64,000 nucleotides of DNA from Pararhodobacter sp. Lineage in GTDB: Bacteria > Pseudomonadota > Alphaproteobacteria > Rhodobacterales > Rhodobacteraceae. Numbering within the stretch: position 1 is the first letter of the stretch; each line of letters opens with the position of its first letter. The DNA lies in NCBI RefSeq assembly GCF_034676545.1, contig NZ_JAUCBZ010000015.1, positions 3,255,001-3,319,000 of the forward strand, written 5' to 3'. A model generated the notes under the pieces. The model saw only the letters and a program-made list of their open reading frames with translations. It searched no databases and was not told where the DNA came from. Below, in pieces: positions 15,845 to 25,196 of this stretch. The translations under genes were made by a program, and so were the position numbers.

Positions 15845-18360
15845 GCCTGAGCCTGGCCGCCCGTCTGGCCCGGCGCGAATTGCGCGGCGGCTTGGCGGGG
15901 TTTCGCATTTTCCTGCTGTGCCTGACCTTGGGCGTCGGGGCGATTGCCGCTGTCGGCACCGTGCGCGCCGCCATCGAGGGCGGGTTGGCCTCGGAGGGGC
16001 GCGTGCTGCTGGGCGGTGACGCCGAATTGCGCATGACCTATCGCTTTGCCGACGACGATGAACGCGAATGGATGGCCACCGAAGCCGCCGCCATCGCCGA
16101 AGTCGTCGTTTTCCGCTCGATGGCGGTCACCCTGGACGGCGACCGCGCCCTCACGCAGGTCAAAGCCATCGACACCCAGTGGCCGCTTGTTGGCGCGGCC
16201 GAGTTTGACCCACCCTTGTCGGTTCCCACCATTCTGGCAGGCGAGAGCGGCCTGCCCGGCGCCGCGATGGACCGCGTCCTGATCGACCGTCTTGGCCTTG
16301 AGATCGGCAGCACATTTCGCCTGGGCACGCAGGATTTCATCCTGATGGCCACGGTCATCCGCGAGCCTGATACCGTCGGCACCAGCTTCGGTTTCGGCCC
16401 GCGCACTCTGGTCGCGTCCGAGGCGCTTGAAGCGTCCGGCCTGATCGGGCCGGGAACCCTGTTTGACACCTCGTACCGGCTGACCCTGCGCGACGGCGAT
16501 ACCTTGGAACGCCTGCGGTCTGCACTCGATGACACGTTCCATGACGCGGGCATCCGCTGGCGCAATTCAACCCGCGCCGAACCCGGTCTCGCGCGCTTTG
16601 TCGACCGGATCGGCGCGTTCCTCGTGCTGGTCGGTTTGGCCGGTCTGGCGGTTGGCGGCATCGGTGTATCGGCGGCCGTGCGCGCGTTCCTTGATACCAA
16701 GACCCCGGTGATCGCGACCCTCAAGACGCTGGGCGCCGAGGGGCGGACGATCTTCACGATCTACTTTCTGCAAATCGGCGTCCTGACGCTGATCGGCGTC
16801 GCGGCGGGTCTTGCCTTGGGGGCTGGCGCGGTGATCCTTGTCGCCCCCCTTCTCGAGTCGCAAATCCCCGTGCCGCTGACCGTCGGCCTCTACCCGCGTC
16901 CGCTGATCGAGGCCGGGATTTACGGCGTCCTGACTGCCCTCGTGTTTACCCTCTGGCCGCTGGCCCGCGTCGAACAGGTCCGCGCCGCCGCCCTGTTTCG
17001 CGGCATCGGGGCCGAGGCGCGCGCCTGGCCGCGCCCGCTGCCGCTGGTGGCGCTGATGGCGTCGCTCGCCGGGCTGATCGGGGCCTCGGTCTGGTTCTCT
17101 GGCGTTTGGGTGCTGGCGCTGGGCACTGCCGGCGGCATCGCCGCCGCCCTCGGCCTGTTGATGCTGGCGGCCTTGGGTCTGCGCGCCCTCGCCCGCCGTC
17201 TGTCGCGCGCCCGGATGCTGCGCGGCCGCACTGCCCTGCGGCTGGCGCTCGGCGCGGTCGGCAACCCGCGCGAAGGGGCGGTCGCGGTCGTGCTGTCCCT
17301 GGGCCTCGGCCTGACCGTGCTTGCCACCGTCGGTCAGATCGACGCCAACCTGCGCAACGCGATCTCGGCGGAACTGCCCGACCGGGCGCCCAGTTTCTTC
17401 TTCCTCGACATCCAGCCCGACCAGATTGACCCCTTCACCGCGCAACTGCGCGCCACCGAGGGCGTGGGCGATATCGACGCCGCCCCCCAATTGCGCGGCG
17501 TGATCAGCCAGATCAACGGGCGACCGGCCAGCGAATACGGCAACCATTGGGTGCTGCGCGGCGACCGGGGCCTGACCTATGCCGCCGACCAGGGCGGCAT
17601 GACCCTGACCCAAGGGAACTGGTGGCCCGAAAACTATGACGGACCGCCGCTGATTTCCTTTGGTGCCGAGGAGGGCGCGGAACTGGGCCTGAGCCTTGGC
17701 GATTCCGTCACCGTCAACGTGTTGGGCCGCGATATCACCGGCACCATCGCCAATTTCCGCGAACTGGACTTTCGCAACGGCGGCATCGGCTTTGTGATGA
17801 CCTTCAGCCCCAATGCATTCCAGGGCGCACCGCATACCTTCATCGCCACGGTCCACACCACCGAGGCCGTCGAGGGCCACCTCTTGCGTGATCTGGGCGA
17901 GAGCTTCCCCAACATCACCGCCATCCCGATCCGCGAGGCGGCGCAGCGCATCAGCGAGGCGTTCGGTGCCTTGGCCGCCGCCACCTCGATGGCCGCGCTG
18001 GCGACACTGGCCACCGGCTTCGTCGTCTTGATCGGCGCCGCCGCTGCCGGCGAGCGCGCACGGATTTTCGAGGCCGCCGTGCTGAAAACCCTTGGCGCGA
18101 CGCGTGGGCGCATTCTGGCCAGCTTTGCCTTGCGCTCGGCCCTGATGGGCGCTGCGGCGGGCTTGGTGGCCATCGGCGCGGGGGCGCTTGCGGCTTGGGC
18201 GATCCTGACGCAAGTGATGGATCTGCGCTACACGTTCGAGCCCGTCTCAGCGCTGCTGATCGTGCTCGGCGGGGTTGTTGCCGTGCTGATCGCCGGGCTG
18301 ATTTTTGCCCTTCGCCCCCTGTCGGCGCGGCCAGCGGGCATCTTGCGCGCCCAAGAGTAA
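15841..18360 (+). CDS. ABC transporter permease, FtsX/YbbP type
   Basis: 839 residues. An N-terminal transmembrane helix (FRIFLLCLTLGVGAIAAVG) is followed by a large extracytoplasmic domain, a block of FtsX-type helices (about residues 255-420), a second periplasmic domain and three terminal helices (about 715-830). This is the YbbP layout of two FtsX-like units in one chain. It forms a complex with the ATPase encoded just upstream. It probably acts on an envelope lipid or lipoprotein substrate, which is not known. Confidence 0.9.
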   Translation: MSLSLAARLARRELRGGLAGFRIFLLCLTLGVGAIAAVGTVRAAIEGGLASEGRVLLGGDAELRMTYRFADDDEREWMATEAAAIAEVVVFRSMAVTLDGDRALTQVKAIDTQWPLVGAAEFDPPLSVPTILAGESGLPGAAMDRVLIDRLGLEIGSTFRLGTQDFILMATVIREPDTVGTSFGFGPRTLVASEALEASGLIGPGTLFDTSYRLTLRDGDTLERLRSALDDTFHDAGIRWRNSTRAEPGLARFVDRIGAFLVLVGLAGLAVGGIGVSAAVRAFLDTKTPVIATLKTLGAEGRTIFTIYFLQIGVLTLIGVAAGLALGAGAVILVAPLLESQIPVPLTVGLYPRPLIEAGIYGVLTALVFTLWPLARVEQVRAAALFRGIGAEARAWPRPLPLVALMASLAGLIGASVWFSGVWVLALGTAGGIAAALGLLMLAALGLRALARRLSRARMLRGRTALRLALGAVGNPREGAVAVVLSLGLGLTVLATVGQIDANLRNAISAELPDRAPSFFFLDIQPDQIDPFTAQLRATEGVGDIDAAPQLRGVISQINGRPASEYGNHWVLRGDRGLTYAADQGGMTLTQGNWWPENYDGPPLISFGAEEGAELGLSLGDSVTVNVLGRDITGTIANFRELDFRNGGIGFVMTFSPNAFQGAPHTFIATVHTTEAVEGHLLRDLGESFPNITAIPIREAAQRISEAFGALAAATSMAALATLATGFVVLIGAAAAGERARIFEAAVLKTLGATRGRILASFALRSALMGAAAGLVAIGAGALAAWAILTQVMDLRYTFEPVSALLIVLGGVVAVLIAGLIFALRPLSARPAGILRAQE

Positions 18361-18421
18361 TGCGGGACATTTCGGCGCAAGGGGGCTTACCCTTGCGCCC
18401 GCCAACCAGTATTGCCAACCC

Positions 18422-19471
18422 ATGCAACGCATAACCCTGACCTCTCTGGCCGCTCTTGACGCCTTGCCCTTTGACGAGGTGATCGACGCGCGCTCGCCGT
18501 CCGAATATGCCGAAGATCACCTGCCCGGCGCGATCAACCTGCCGGTTCTTGATGATCTGGAGCGCGCCGAAGTGGGCACGATCTATGTGCAGGAAAGCCG
18601 GTTGCGGGCGCGCAAACTTGGTGCGGCGCGCGTGTCTCGAAATGTGGCGCAGCATCTGGAAACCGCGCTGGCTGACAAGCCCGCCGATTACAAACCCTTG
18701 ATTTATTGCTGGCGCGGCGGGCAGCGCTCGGGGTCGTTTGCGATGATCCTCGGGCAGATCGGCTGGCAAGTGGGCGTGTTGGAGGGCGGCTGGAAGACAT
18801 GGCGCAAGTTGGTGCAGCACGCGCTCTACGAGGTTCCGTTTCCGAATCCGGTTCTGATTCTGGACGGCAACACCGGCACCGCCAAGACCGAGATCCTGCT
18901 CCGTGTGGCCGCGCGTGGCGGGCAGGTGATCGACCTTGAAGGGCTGGCGCGGCATCGCGGTTCGCTGTTCGGCCTTGCCCCCGGCGATACCCAGCCATCG
19001 CAAAAAGCCTTTAAATCCGCGCTTGCCCTTGCCGTGTCCCGGCTTGACCCGACGCGGCCCGTGCTGCTTGAAGCCGAGTCAAACCGGATCGGCCAGCTGC
19101 GCCTGCCGCCTTCCATTTGGCGCGCCATGCAAGACGCGCCCCGGATCAAGATCGACGCGCCGATTGACGCGCGTGCCACCTGGCTGACGCAGGCCTATTC
19201 CGACATCATCGCCGACCCCGATGAGCTGCGGCTCAGGATCGACGCGCTCGCACCATTCCATGCGCAGGCAACCCGCGCCGAGTGGCACCAACTTGCCGAG
19301 ATTCAGGATTTTGAGACCCTCGCCGCGCGGCTGATGGTCGAGCATTACGACCCCAGATACGAGCGCACGGCGCTAAGACGCGAACTTGCGAACGAAGTGT
19401 TAAAGACTGAACGGCTGGACGACCCGGCGCTGGAGGCACTCGCCGCGACGCTTGCCGCACGACTGGGATAA
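18422..19471 (+). CDS. mnmH: tRNA 2-selenouridine synthase
   Basis: 349 residues. Replaces sulfur of 2-thiouridine at tRNA position 34 with selenium, via a geranylated intermediate. The N-terminal rhodanese domain has the catalytic Cys at C96 in YCWRGGQRSG. The C-terminal P-loop domain has DGNTGTAKT (residues 148-156). This deviates from the usual GxxGxGKT by Ala in place of the Gly before Lys. ATG at 18422; the frame extends upstream without a better site. No selD or selA is in view, so selenium supply cannot be judged. Convergent with hemC. Confidence 0.92.
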   Translation: MQRITLTSLAALDALPFDEVIDARSPSEYAEDHLPGAINLPVLDDLERAEVGTIYVQESRLRARKLGAARVSRNVAQHLETALADKPADYKPLIYCWRGGQRSGSFAMILGQIGWQVGVLEGGWKTWRKLVQHALYEVPFPNPVLILDGNTGTAKTEILLRVAARGGQVIDLEGLARHRGSLFGLAPGDTQPSQKAFKSALALAVSRLDPTRPVLLEAESNRIGQLRLPPSIWRAMQDAPRIKIDAPIDARATWLTQAYSDIIADPDELRLRIDALAPFHAQATRAEWHQLAEIQDFETLAARLMVEHYDPRYERTALRRELANEVLKTERLDDPALEALAATLAARLG

Positions 19472-19596
19472 ATGTTCATTTCTCAACATTGGAAGGCGCA
19501 GATGTCCGCCTGAACAAGGTGGAATCGCACTTTTCCGACAAAACGTCCGACTGCCTATGCTTTGGCAGCGCTCCCCATCCGGGCAATGTCAGACCT

Positions 19597-20544
19597 TCAA
19601 TCGCGCCAATCGAAGAACCCCGCAGGGGCCCGTGCCAGCAAACGCCGCGCGAGTTCATCGCCCAGCTCGGCCGCATCCTCGATCAAGGCGCGCCCTTCCT
19701 CGGCAAGGCATTCCGACCCATCCGGCCTGAGGATCTCGCCGCGCAGCCAGATCTCATCACCCTCCAACAGGGCCAGCCCCGCAATCGGGGTTTCGCATGA
19801 TCCATCCAGCGCCGTCAGAAACGCGCGCTCTGCGCGCAACCGTTGCCCGGTCGGCACGTCGTGGATCGCGCTCAGCATCATCTCTGCGCGCGGATCATGG
19901 GCCCGGCGCTCAATGCCAATCGCGCCTTGCGCCACGGCGGGCAGCATGTCCTCGGGTGCAATCGCGGATTTCGCGACATGCGCCATATCCAGCCGATTGA
20001 GCCCGGCCATCGCCAGGAACGTGCAATCCGCAACACCCTCGTCCAGCTTGCGCAGCCGGGTCTGAACATTGCCGCGAAACTCCACGACCTGCAAATCAGG
20101 CCGACGAAACAGCAATTGCGCACGACGGCGCAGGCTGGACGTGCCGACCACCTGCCCCGGCGCCAGGTCTGCCAACCGTGCCACCCCCTTGGACACGAAG
20201 GCATCGCGCACGTCCTCGCGCGGCAAATAGCAATCCAGCAGCAATCCATCGGGCTGCTCGACCGGCATGTCCTTCATGGAATGCACCGCGATATCCAGCC
20301 CACCCTCCAGCATCAGGTCCTCGATTTCGCGGGTGAACAGACCCTTGCCGCCGACCTCTTTCAACGGACGGTCCTGAATCCGGTCGCCCGAGGTCTGCAC
20401 CACGACGATCTCGAACGCTTTTTCCGGCAGATCAAACGCCGCCATCAGGCGCGCTCGGGTTTCACGGGCCTGCGCCAGCGCCAGCGGCGAACCGCGCGTG
20501 CCAATCTTCAGGGGTTGGGCGGGTGTGGGAAGGGTGTTGCTCAT
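19597..20544 (-). CDS. hemC: Hydroxymethylbilane synthase (porphobilinogen deaminase)
   Basis: 315 residues. Polymerises four porphobilinogens into hydroxymethylbilane in haem and cobalamin/bacteriochlorophyll synthesis. Substrate-binding motifs are GTRGSPLALAQ (residues 15-25), VGGKGLFTREIE, HSMKDMP, GTSSLRRRAQ and FRGNVQTRL. The dipyrromethane-cofactor cysteine is C250 in LDGSCETPIAG. ATG at 20544. An upstream continuation of the frame is not part of the protein. It is divergent from the 46-residue membrane protein. Confidence 0.96.
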   Translation of the reverse strand: MSNTLPTPAQPLKIGTRGSPLALAQARETRARLMAAFDLPEKAFEIVVVQTSGDRIQDRPLKEVGGKGLFTREIEDLMLEGGLDIAVHSMKDMPVEQPDGLLLDCYLPREDVRDAFVSKGVARLADLAPGQVVGTSSLRRRAQLLFRRPDLQVVEFRGNVQTRLRKLDEGVADCTFLAMAGLNRLDMAHVAKSAIAPEDMLPAVAQGAIGIERRAHDPRAEMMLSAIHDVPTGQRLRAERAFLTALDGSCETPIAGLALLEGDEIWLRGEILRPDGSECLAEEGRALIEDAAELGDELARRLLARAPAGFFDWRD

Positions 20545-20650
20545 AAAGGCGTGCTTACCCAAGCCTTGCGTCGCTGGCAACGGGGGCAAAGAATTGAACC
20601 CTGCGGCGGGTTGGCACGACCCACCAGAACACCCCAGCAGGAGCACCGCC

Positions 20651-20791
20651 ATGCCAACAAAATTCAAGGCCGCCCGCCTCTGGTCCCTCGTCTGCGCCGC
20701 GCTTTTTGCGGCCTCCATCATGGGTATCCTGAGCGCAAAAACCTCCATGCCCACCGCGCCAAATCCCCTGACGAGCAGCAGCGTTTTCTAA
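20651..20791 (+). CDS. 46-residue single-span membrane protein
   Basis: ATG at 20651 with a good AGGAG site 8 bases upstream. The product starts MPTKFKAARLWSLVCAALF, has one hydrophobic helix (about residues 11-28) and a Ser/Thr/Pro-rich tail. The positive N-terminus suggests an inner-membrane protein with N-in topology. No family recognised. Supported by ribosome site, composition and its place in the gap between divergent hemC and the methyltransferase gene. Confidence 0.55.
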   Translation: MPTKFKAARLWSLVCAALFAASIMGILSAKTSMPTAPNPLTSSSVF

Positions 20792-20872
20792 CAATCTCAC
20801 GAAATCGGCGAATTCTTGACACATTGGCCGCGCAAAAGGGAGGCCAGGAAACGCAAAAAGCCAGGCTCACCA

Positions 20873-21889
20873 ATGATCAACAGTTCTCCTCTACCATGCG
20901 CAAATGGCAACATGGTCTTGGAACCCGCCTGCCCATTGTCGGGGGACAGGATGCGCCAATATCTGACGGTTCCCCTCGATTGGCGACGCCCGGATGACCG
21001 CCGAAGCTGGAGCATCTGGTGGGATGATACCGCGAAATTCGGCCAGATTTTCCCGCGCCCAAAGCCGCAAGACGTCGCCGGTTTCTACGATATCGATGCG
21101 TATTATACCCATGCAGAGCGCTTTGAATTTGACCCAAAGGAAGAAAAGCGGCAAGCCGGGTTCGTGGGGCGCGTGCTCTTGTCGCTGGCCCATCGACTGG
21201 AAAACGGGGCAGAGCCGACGCCCGCATGGTGGCGTTCGGTCATCCCCGAGGATGCCAGTCAGGCGTTGGAAATCGGCTGCGGCGACGGCGACCGGATGCA
21301 GACCTATGGCCCATTCCTGGATCTGGTGCGGGGCATAGAGCCCGATCCGCGCGCCGTCGCGGTGGCCCGCAACCGGGGGTTGGATGTCTACCCCGGCACC
21401 GCCGAGGATTTGCCCAAGACCGTTCAAGACCGCCAATACGACCTGATCGTCTTCTCGCATGTCCTTGAACACACGCTCGATCCCCTTTTGTCCCTGCGCA
21501 ACGCGGCGGCCATGTTGTCAGACACCGGCGTCATGACGGTCGAGGTGCCCAACAACGCCTCGGCGGGGGCACGCAGCATGGGCCAGGCCTGGCGTTGGCT
21601 CGACGCACCGCGGCATTTGAATTTCTTTACCCCGGAAAGCCTGCAGGCCTGTGCCGAAGCCGCGGGCCTCAAGGTTCATGGCGTGTTGTATCGCGGCTAT
21701 GTGCGCCAATTCGCCTCTGACTGGATCCTCGACGAGGCGCGCATTTCGGCCGCGATGGAGAACCGTCCGATGACCAAAGCCGACGTCAGGCGGCAATTGT
21801 GGCACTCGATCAAACTGCTGGCGAGGACGATGTTCGCAGAGCCCGCCAGCAAGTATGATTCGGTTCGGATCCTGTGTACGCGCGCCTGA
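20873..21889 (+). CDS. Class I SAM-dependent methyltransferase
   Basis: 338 residues from the ATG at 20873; a TTG at 20816 is an alternative. SAM motif I is ALEIGCGDGDRMQ (around residue 138), motif II GIEPDPRAVAVAR, and post-motif YDLIVFSHVLEHTLDPL is typical of the Methyltransf_23 type that works in polysaccharide or quinone pathways. The C-terminus has the ARHLNFFTPESL pattern of this group. The first ~90 residues are Trp/Asp-rich and not recognised. No neighbouring glycan genes, so the substrate stays open. Confidence 0.8.
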   Translation: MINSSPLPCANGNMVLEPACPLSGDRMRQYLTVPLDWRRPDDRRSWSIWWDDTAKFGQIFPRPKPQDVAGFYDIDAYYTHAERFEFDPKEEKRQAGFVGRVLLSLAHRLENGAEPTPAWWRSVIPEDASQALEIGCGDGDRMQTYGPFLDLVRGIEPDPRAVAVARNRGLDVYPGTAEDLPKTVQDRQYDLIVFSHVLEHTLDPLLSLRNAAAMLSDTGVMTVEVPNNASAGARSMGQAWRWLDAPRHLNFFTPESLQACAEAAGLKVHGVLYRGYVRQFASDWILDEARISAAMENRPMTKADVRRQLWHSIKLLARTMFAEPASKYDSVRILCTRA

Positions 21890-21895
21890 CCTGCC

Positions 21896-23845
21896 TCACG
21901 GCTCGACCACGTCACACGCATGGTTCCGGGCCGTCAACCGGGCACAGGCCAAAGCGGCATCGTCTTGGGACAGGCTGTGAACCTCGGCCGTAAAGCGCCC
22001 GGCGCGGGGTGTCACCCGCCGAACCCCTGTGCCCAAGGTTCCGGCCTCGGACAAGGCCAGGCGCAACAGAACCCGCTCGGCATCGAAGCGTGACGGATAC
22101 TGCCCCAGCGACACGGCATAAACGCGGCCTCCGGATGTGGACACTCGGGTCACGATTTCGGGCATCGGTGGCGGTGGGGCCTCGTCGCTGGACCCGCTGC
22201 TGGTCAGCACGATGGCCGGCGCCAGAACCGGATCGGCCGGTTCTTCGTGCTCCAACGCCGTCAACAATTCCTCGTCACGCCACAAGATGCGCCCGTCATC
22301 GCCGACCGCCAGCGCCCCTTCGGCCGGCGCAAGCATCGGTGCGGGCGGCAGAGAGGCAATCATTTCAACTGGTTGCGAATCCGTCACAGGCTCGACGCCT
22401 GGGGTCGGGGTCGCGTCGGACGCACCGGTCAAATCAAACGCGATTGGCGGCAAACCTGGAATGGCGATCTCCCCCTCTTGAACCGCAACCTCGGCGACGG
22501 CCTCGGCGCTATGCTCGAATTGAAGCGGGGAGTTTGGCGTCTCCAGGCGTGCGACAGGCTCGGGACCATCCTCAAGCGAGACCTCGGCCAGTTCGGTCAA
22601 CTCGGCGGCAGCATCAGCAGCGCTTGCCTGCTCGGTTTCCGGTCGTGGCGCGGGCACAGGCGAGCGGTCAGGGGCTGCGGCCGCAATCTCGACCGGGCCT
22701 TCCGCGACGTCCGCCACGTCTGTCTCGTCCATCTCCTCGGGCTCTTCGGTGGTGTCCTGAATCTGCGCGATCGCCACGTCTGGTTCCGGGGCGCGGATAT
22801 CCTCGATGACCTCGTCAATCTCATCGCGCAACGCGGCGATCAACTCAGCCGAGGGTGCCTCGCCGGGCCGCAACGGGCGTGGCGCGGGAAAGCGGCTTTG
22901 CGTTGGGGCCGTCTGCAACCGGATCACCCGGCCCGCCGACACGCCTGTCCCTGAATCCTCTGGCGCGCGCACATAATTCGGGCGGGATGGCCGACGAATG
23001 GCCGCGCGGCTTGGTGCTTGTCGAAAGCCGGTATCCATCAGCGCCACGACCTGCTCATAGCGGTGGTTGGATGACCGACCGCCCATGACCGTGACCAATA
23101 TCCGCACACCGCCGCGCTCCGCCATGGCCGTCAGATTGTAGCCCGCCGCGTTGGTGAACCCGGTCTTGATACCGTCCGCCCCGGCATAACCACTCAGGAA
23201 ACGGCGGTTGGTGTTGCGCACCGTGGCGATCCCCGCATCCTCGCTCATCCGCGAGAAGATGTTGTAATACTGAGGAAAATCAAAATAGAGCTGGCGGCCC
23301 AGAATGCTCATGTCGGTGGCCGTGGACAAATGCCCGTCCTCGGTCAGGCCATGCGGATTGCGAAAACTCGTCCGCGTCATGCCCATCGCGCGCGCGGTGC
23401 GGTTCATGCGGGTGGCAAAATTGGGGACCGACCCCTCCAGCGCTTCGGCAATGGCAACCGCGGCATCGTTGGCCGATCGCAGGGCGGCGGCGCGGATCAA
23501 ATAGCGAAAGGCAATGGTCTGCCCAGCGCGCAGCCCCAACCGCGACGGCGGCTGCGATGCGGCGGTTTGCGAAATGCGCACGCGGGTATCAAGGCTGACC
23601 TCGCCATTTTCGACCGCCTCGAAGGCGATGTACAAGGTCATCATCTTGGTCAAGGAGGCCGGATGCAAACGCGCCGTCGCGTTCGAAGACCGCAGGATTT
23701 CCCCGGTTCGGACATCCATGATGACCGATGCAAATGGTGTTGCAAATGACCGCGATCCACTGGCCATGACGACCAGCAAAGCACAGATCAACACTGCGCC
23801 TATCGCGTTTCCTTTGCAACGCCAACGCCGTTTGCGCGTTGTCAC
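21896..23845 (-). CDS. D-alanyl-D-alanine carboxypeptidase (S11) with C-terminal SPOR domain
   Basis: 649 residues from a GTG at 23845 with AGAGGG upstream. Signal/anchor about residues 13-36. The penicillin-binding motifs are S64-L-T-K67, SAN (RSANDAAVA) and KTG (GIKTGFTNAAG), giving a PBP5/6-type D,D-carboxypeptidase. A long acidic Pro/Ala/Glu-rich linker (about residues 300-550) leads to a SPOR domain (GGRVYAVSLGQYPSRFDAE to the end) that binds denuded septal glycan. This would target the enzyme to division sites. The linker makes it much longer than E. coli DacA (about 400 residues). Convergent with the methyltransferase gene. Confidence 0.92.
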   Translation of the reverse strand: MTTRKRRWRCKGNAIGAVLICALLVVMASGSRSFATPFASVIMDVRTGEILRSSNATARLHPASLTKMMTLYIAFEAVENGEVSLDTRVRISQTAASQPPSRLGLRAGQTIAFRYLIRAAALRSANDAAVAIAEALEGSVPNFATRMNRTARAMGMTRTSFRNPHGLTEDGHLSTATDMSILGRQLYFDFPQYYNIFSRMSEDAGIATVRNTNRRFLSGYAGADGIKTGFTNAAGYNLTAMAERGGVRILVTVMGGRSSNHRYEQVVALMDTGFRQAPSRAAIRRPSRPNYVRAPEDSGTGVSAGRVIRLQTAPTQSRFPAPRPLRPGEAPSAELIAALRDEIDEVIEDIRAPEPDVAIAQIQDTTEEPEEMDETDVADVAEGPVEIAAAAPDRSPVPAPRPETEQASAADAAAELTELAEVSLEDGPEPVARLETPNSPLQFEHSAEAVAEVAVQEGEIAIPGLPPIAFDLTGASDATPTPGVEPVTDSQPVEMIASLPPAPMLAPAEGALAVGDDGRILWRDEELLTALEHEEPADPVLAPAIVLTSSGSSDEAPPPPMPEIVTRVSTSGGRVYAVSLGQYPSRFDAERVLLRLALSEAGTLGTGVRRVTPRAGRFTAEVHSLSQDDAALACARLTARNHACDVVEP

Positions 23846-24015
23846 GTGCTTGCCCTCTGCCTCTGCATCGGTGTTTAGCCACCGACGTCATGTTCTGCTC
23901 TGGTCCACGCTAGCACGGTCGTTCAATCAAGAAAACCCCCCGCATTTCAACAGGTTTTCGCGGCCTCTTAAGGTGGCCTAGATGTGGCGCTTTCTCAACA
24001 GGCGACCACCAGATG

Positions 24016-24717
24016 TTAGTGCGCCTCGATCCACGCCAACAACTCTGGCAGCGACGACAGTGTTGAAATCTGCCGATAGCGCGGGTGATCAACCGGCGGT
24101 TCGGCCTTTTCCAGCGCCCATTCCTGTCCATGCGGCACGAACACGCCCCAGCCACCGGCGTGAATCGCCGGCAAGACGTCGGAGGCCATCGAATTCCCTG
24201 CCATCAGAGCCGTGGCCGGCCCCTCTCCGTGTTTGTCAAAAATCCGCGCGTAGGAAGTCGGCGTCTTTTCGCTGACAATTTCGACCGCATCGAACATTTC
24301 CCCCAGCCCCGATTGCGCCAGCTTACGCTCCTGGTCCAGCAAATCGCCCTTGGTGATGACAATCAGCCGATGTCGCCCGCGCAGGGCCTCCAACGTATCC
24401 TCGACGCCGGGCAGCAGATCAATCGGATGGGCCAGCATCTCCTGACCGGCGGCGATGATCTGCCCGATCACATGGCCCGGCACGCGGCTCTCGGTGATTT
24501 CGACGGCGGTTTCGATCATCGACAGCACAAAACCCTTGATGCCATAGCCATATTGCCTGATGTTGCGGCGCTCGGCCGCCAAAAGCCGTTCGGCCAGATG
24601 GTCACGCTCGGCAAAATCCGCCAGCAATTCGGTGAAACGCTCCTGCGTCAGATGGAAAAATCGTTCGTTGTGCCAAAGCGTATCGTCGGCATCCAGACCC
24701 AGTGTTTTGATCCGCAT
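24016..24717 (-). CDS. HAD-superfamily phosphatase
   Basis: 233 residues. The ATG at 24717 is preferred over 24723 because AAAGG then sits 6 bases upstream. HAD motif I is LGLDADDTLWHNE (DxD), motif II is VITKG (Thr followed by Lys-Gly), the lysine motif is in SEKTPTSYARI, and the acidic motif is MAGNSMASDVLP (with Asn in place of the first Asp of the usual GDxxxxD). The cap is helical (C1-type). Substrate unknown; a YjjG-like nucleotidase or phosphoglycolate phosphatase is possible. Confidence 0.85.
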   Translation of the reverse strand: MRIKTLGLDADDTLWHNERFFHLTQERFTELLADFAERDHLAERLLAAERRNIRQYGYGIKGFVLSMIETAVEITESRVPGHVIGQIIAAGQEMLAHPIDLLPGVEDTLEALRGRHRLIVITKGDLLDQERKLAQSGLGEMFDAVEIVSEKTPTSYARIFDKHGEGPATALMAGNSMASDVLPAIHAGGWGVFVPHGQEWALEKAEPPVDHPRYRQISTLSSLPELLAWIEAH

Positions 24718-24751
24718 GGTCATCCTTTGCATCATGCCGCGCGTCGCAGGG

Positions 24752-24781
24752 TTTTCTTGCGCGCACAGGACACTATATACT
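24752..24781 (+). promoter_or_regulatory. Putative sigma-70 promoter of clpS
   Basis: A perfect TATACT at 24776-24781 lies 41 bases before the clpS ATG; a weak T-rich -35 (TTTTCT) is 18 bases upstream. It overlaps the 5' leader of the divergent HAD gene. Confidence 0.45.
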
Positions 24782-24821
24782 GAGGGCGAACCGAATCTGT
24801 CATCCAAGGCACGCTAGACAT

Positions 24822-25172
24822 ATGGAACTCACCCCACACCTGTCCGATCGCGACGATGTTGACGGTGGCCCCGGCACCGGGGATCCCAGTGTCGCCCTGA
24901 AAACGCGACCCAAAACCCAGCGCCCCCCGATGTACAAGGTCCTGCTTCTGAACGACGACTATACGCCGATGGAGTTTGTCGTCCATGTGCTCGAGCGGTT
25001 TTTTGGTCTCAGCCACGCGCAAGCTTTCGAGATCATGCTGGTCGTGCACAAGAAAGGGCTGGCCGTTGTCGGTGTTTTCAGTCACGAAATCGCCGAGACA
25101 AAAGTGGCGCAGGTGATGGATTTCTCCCGCCGCCATCAACACCCGCTACAATGCACCCTGGAAAAGGAGTAG
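24822..25172 (+). CDS. clpS: ATP-dependent Clp protease adapter ClpS
   Basis: 116 residues. Delivers N-degron substrates to ClpAP. After a variable, acidic ~30-residue N-terminus comes the conserved core: PPMYKVLLLNDDYTPMEFV (the Asn and Asp-Asp that hold the N-degron amino group), VVHKKGLAVVGVFSHEIAE (His of the pocket) and QHPLQCTLEKE at the end. clpA is not downstream here, and an RsmC-like methyltransferase follows after 24 bases. Confidence 0.95.
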   Translation: MELTPHLSDRDDVDGGPGTGDPSVALKTRPKTQRPPMYKVLLLNDDYTPMEFVVHVLERFFGLSHAQAFEIMLVVHKKGLAVVGVFSHEIAETKVAQVMDFSRRHQHPLQCTLEKE

Positions 25173-25196
25173 GCGCCCGCGCGCCTATCGGTGAGT

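Noticed and set aside
16567..18213. A 548-codon minus-strand frame opposite the FtsX-type permease
   Set aside because: Composition (Gln/Arg/Asp/Gly-rich, few hydrophobics) is that of a shadow frame, and no ribosome site or motif is present.
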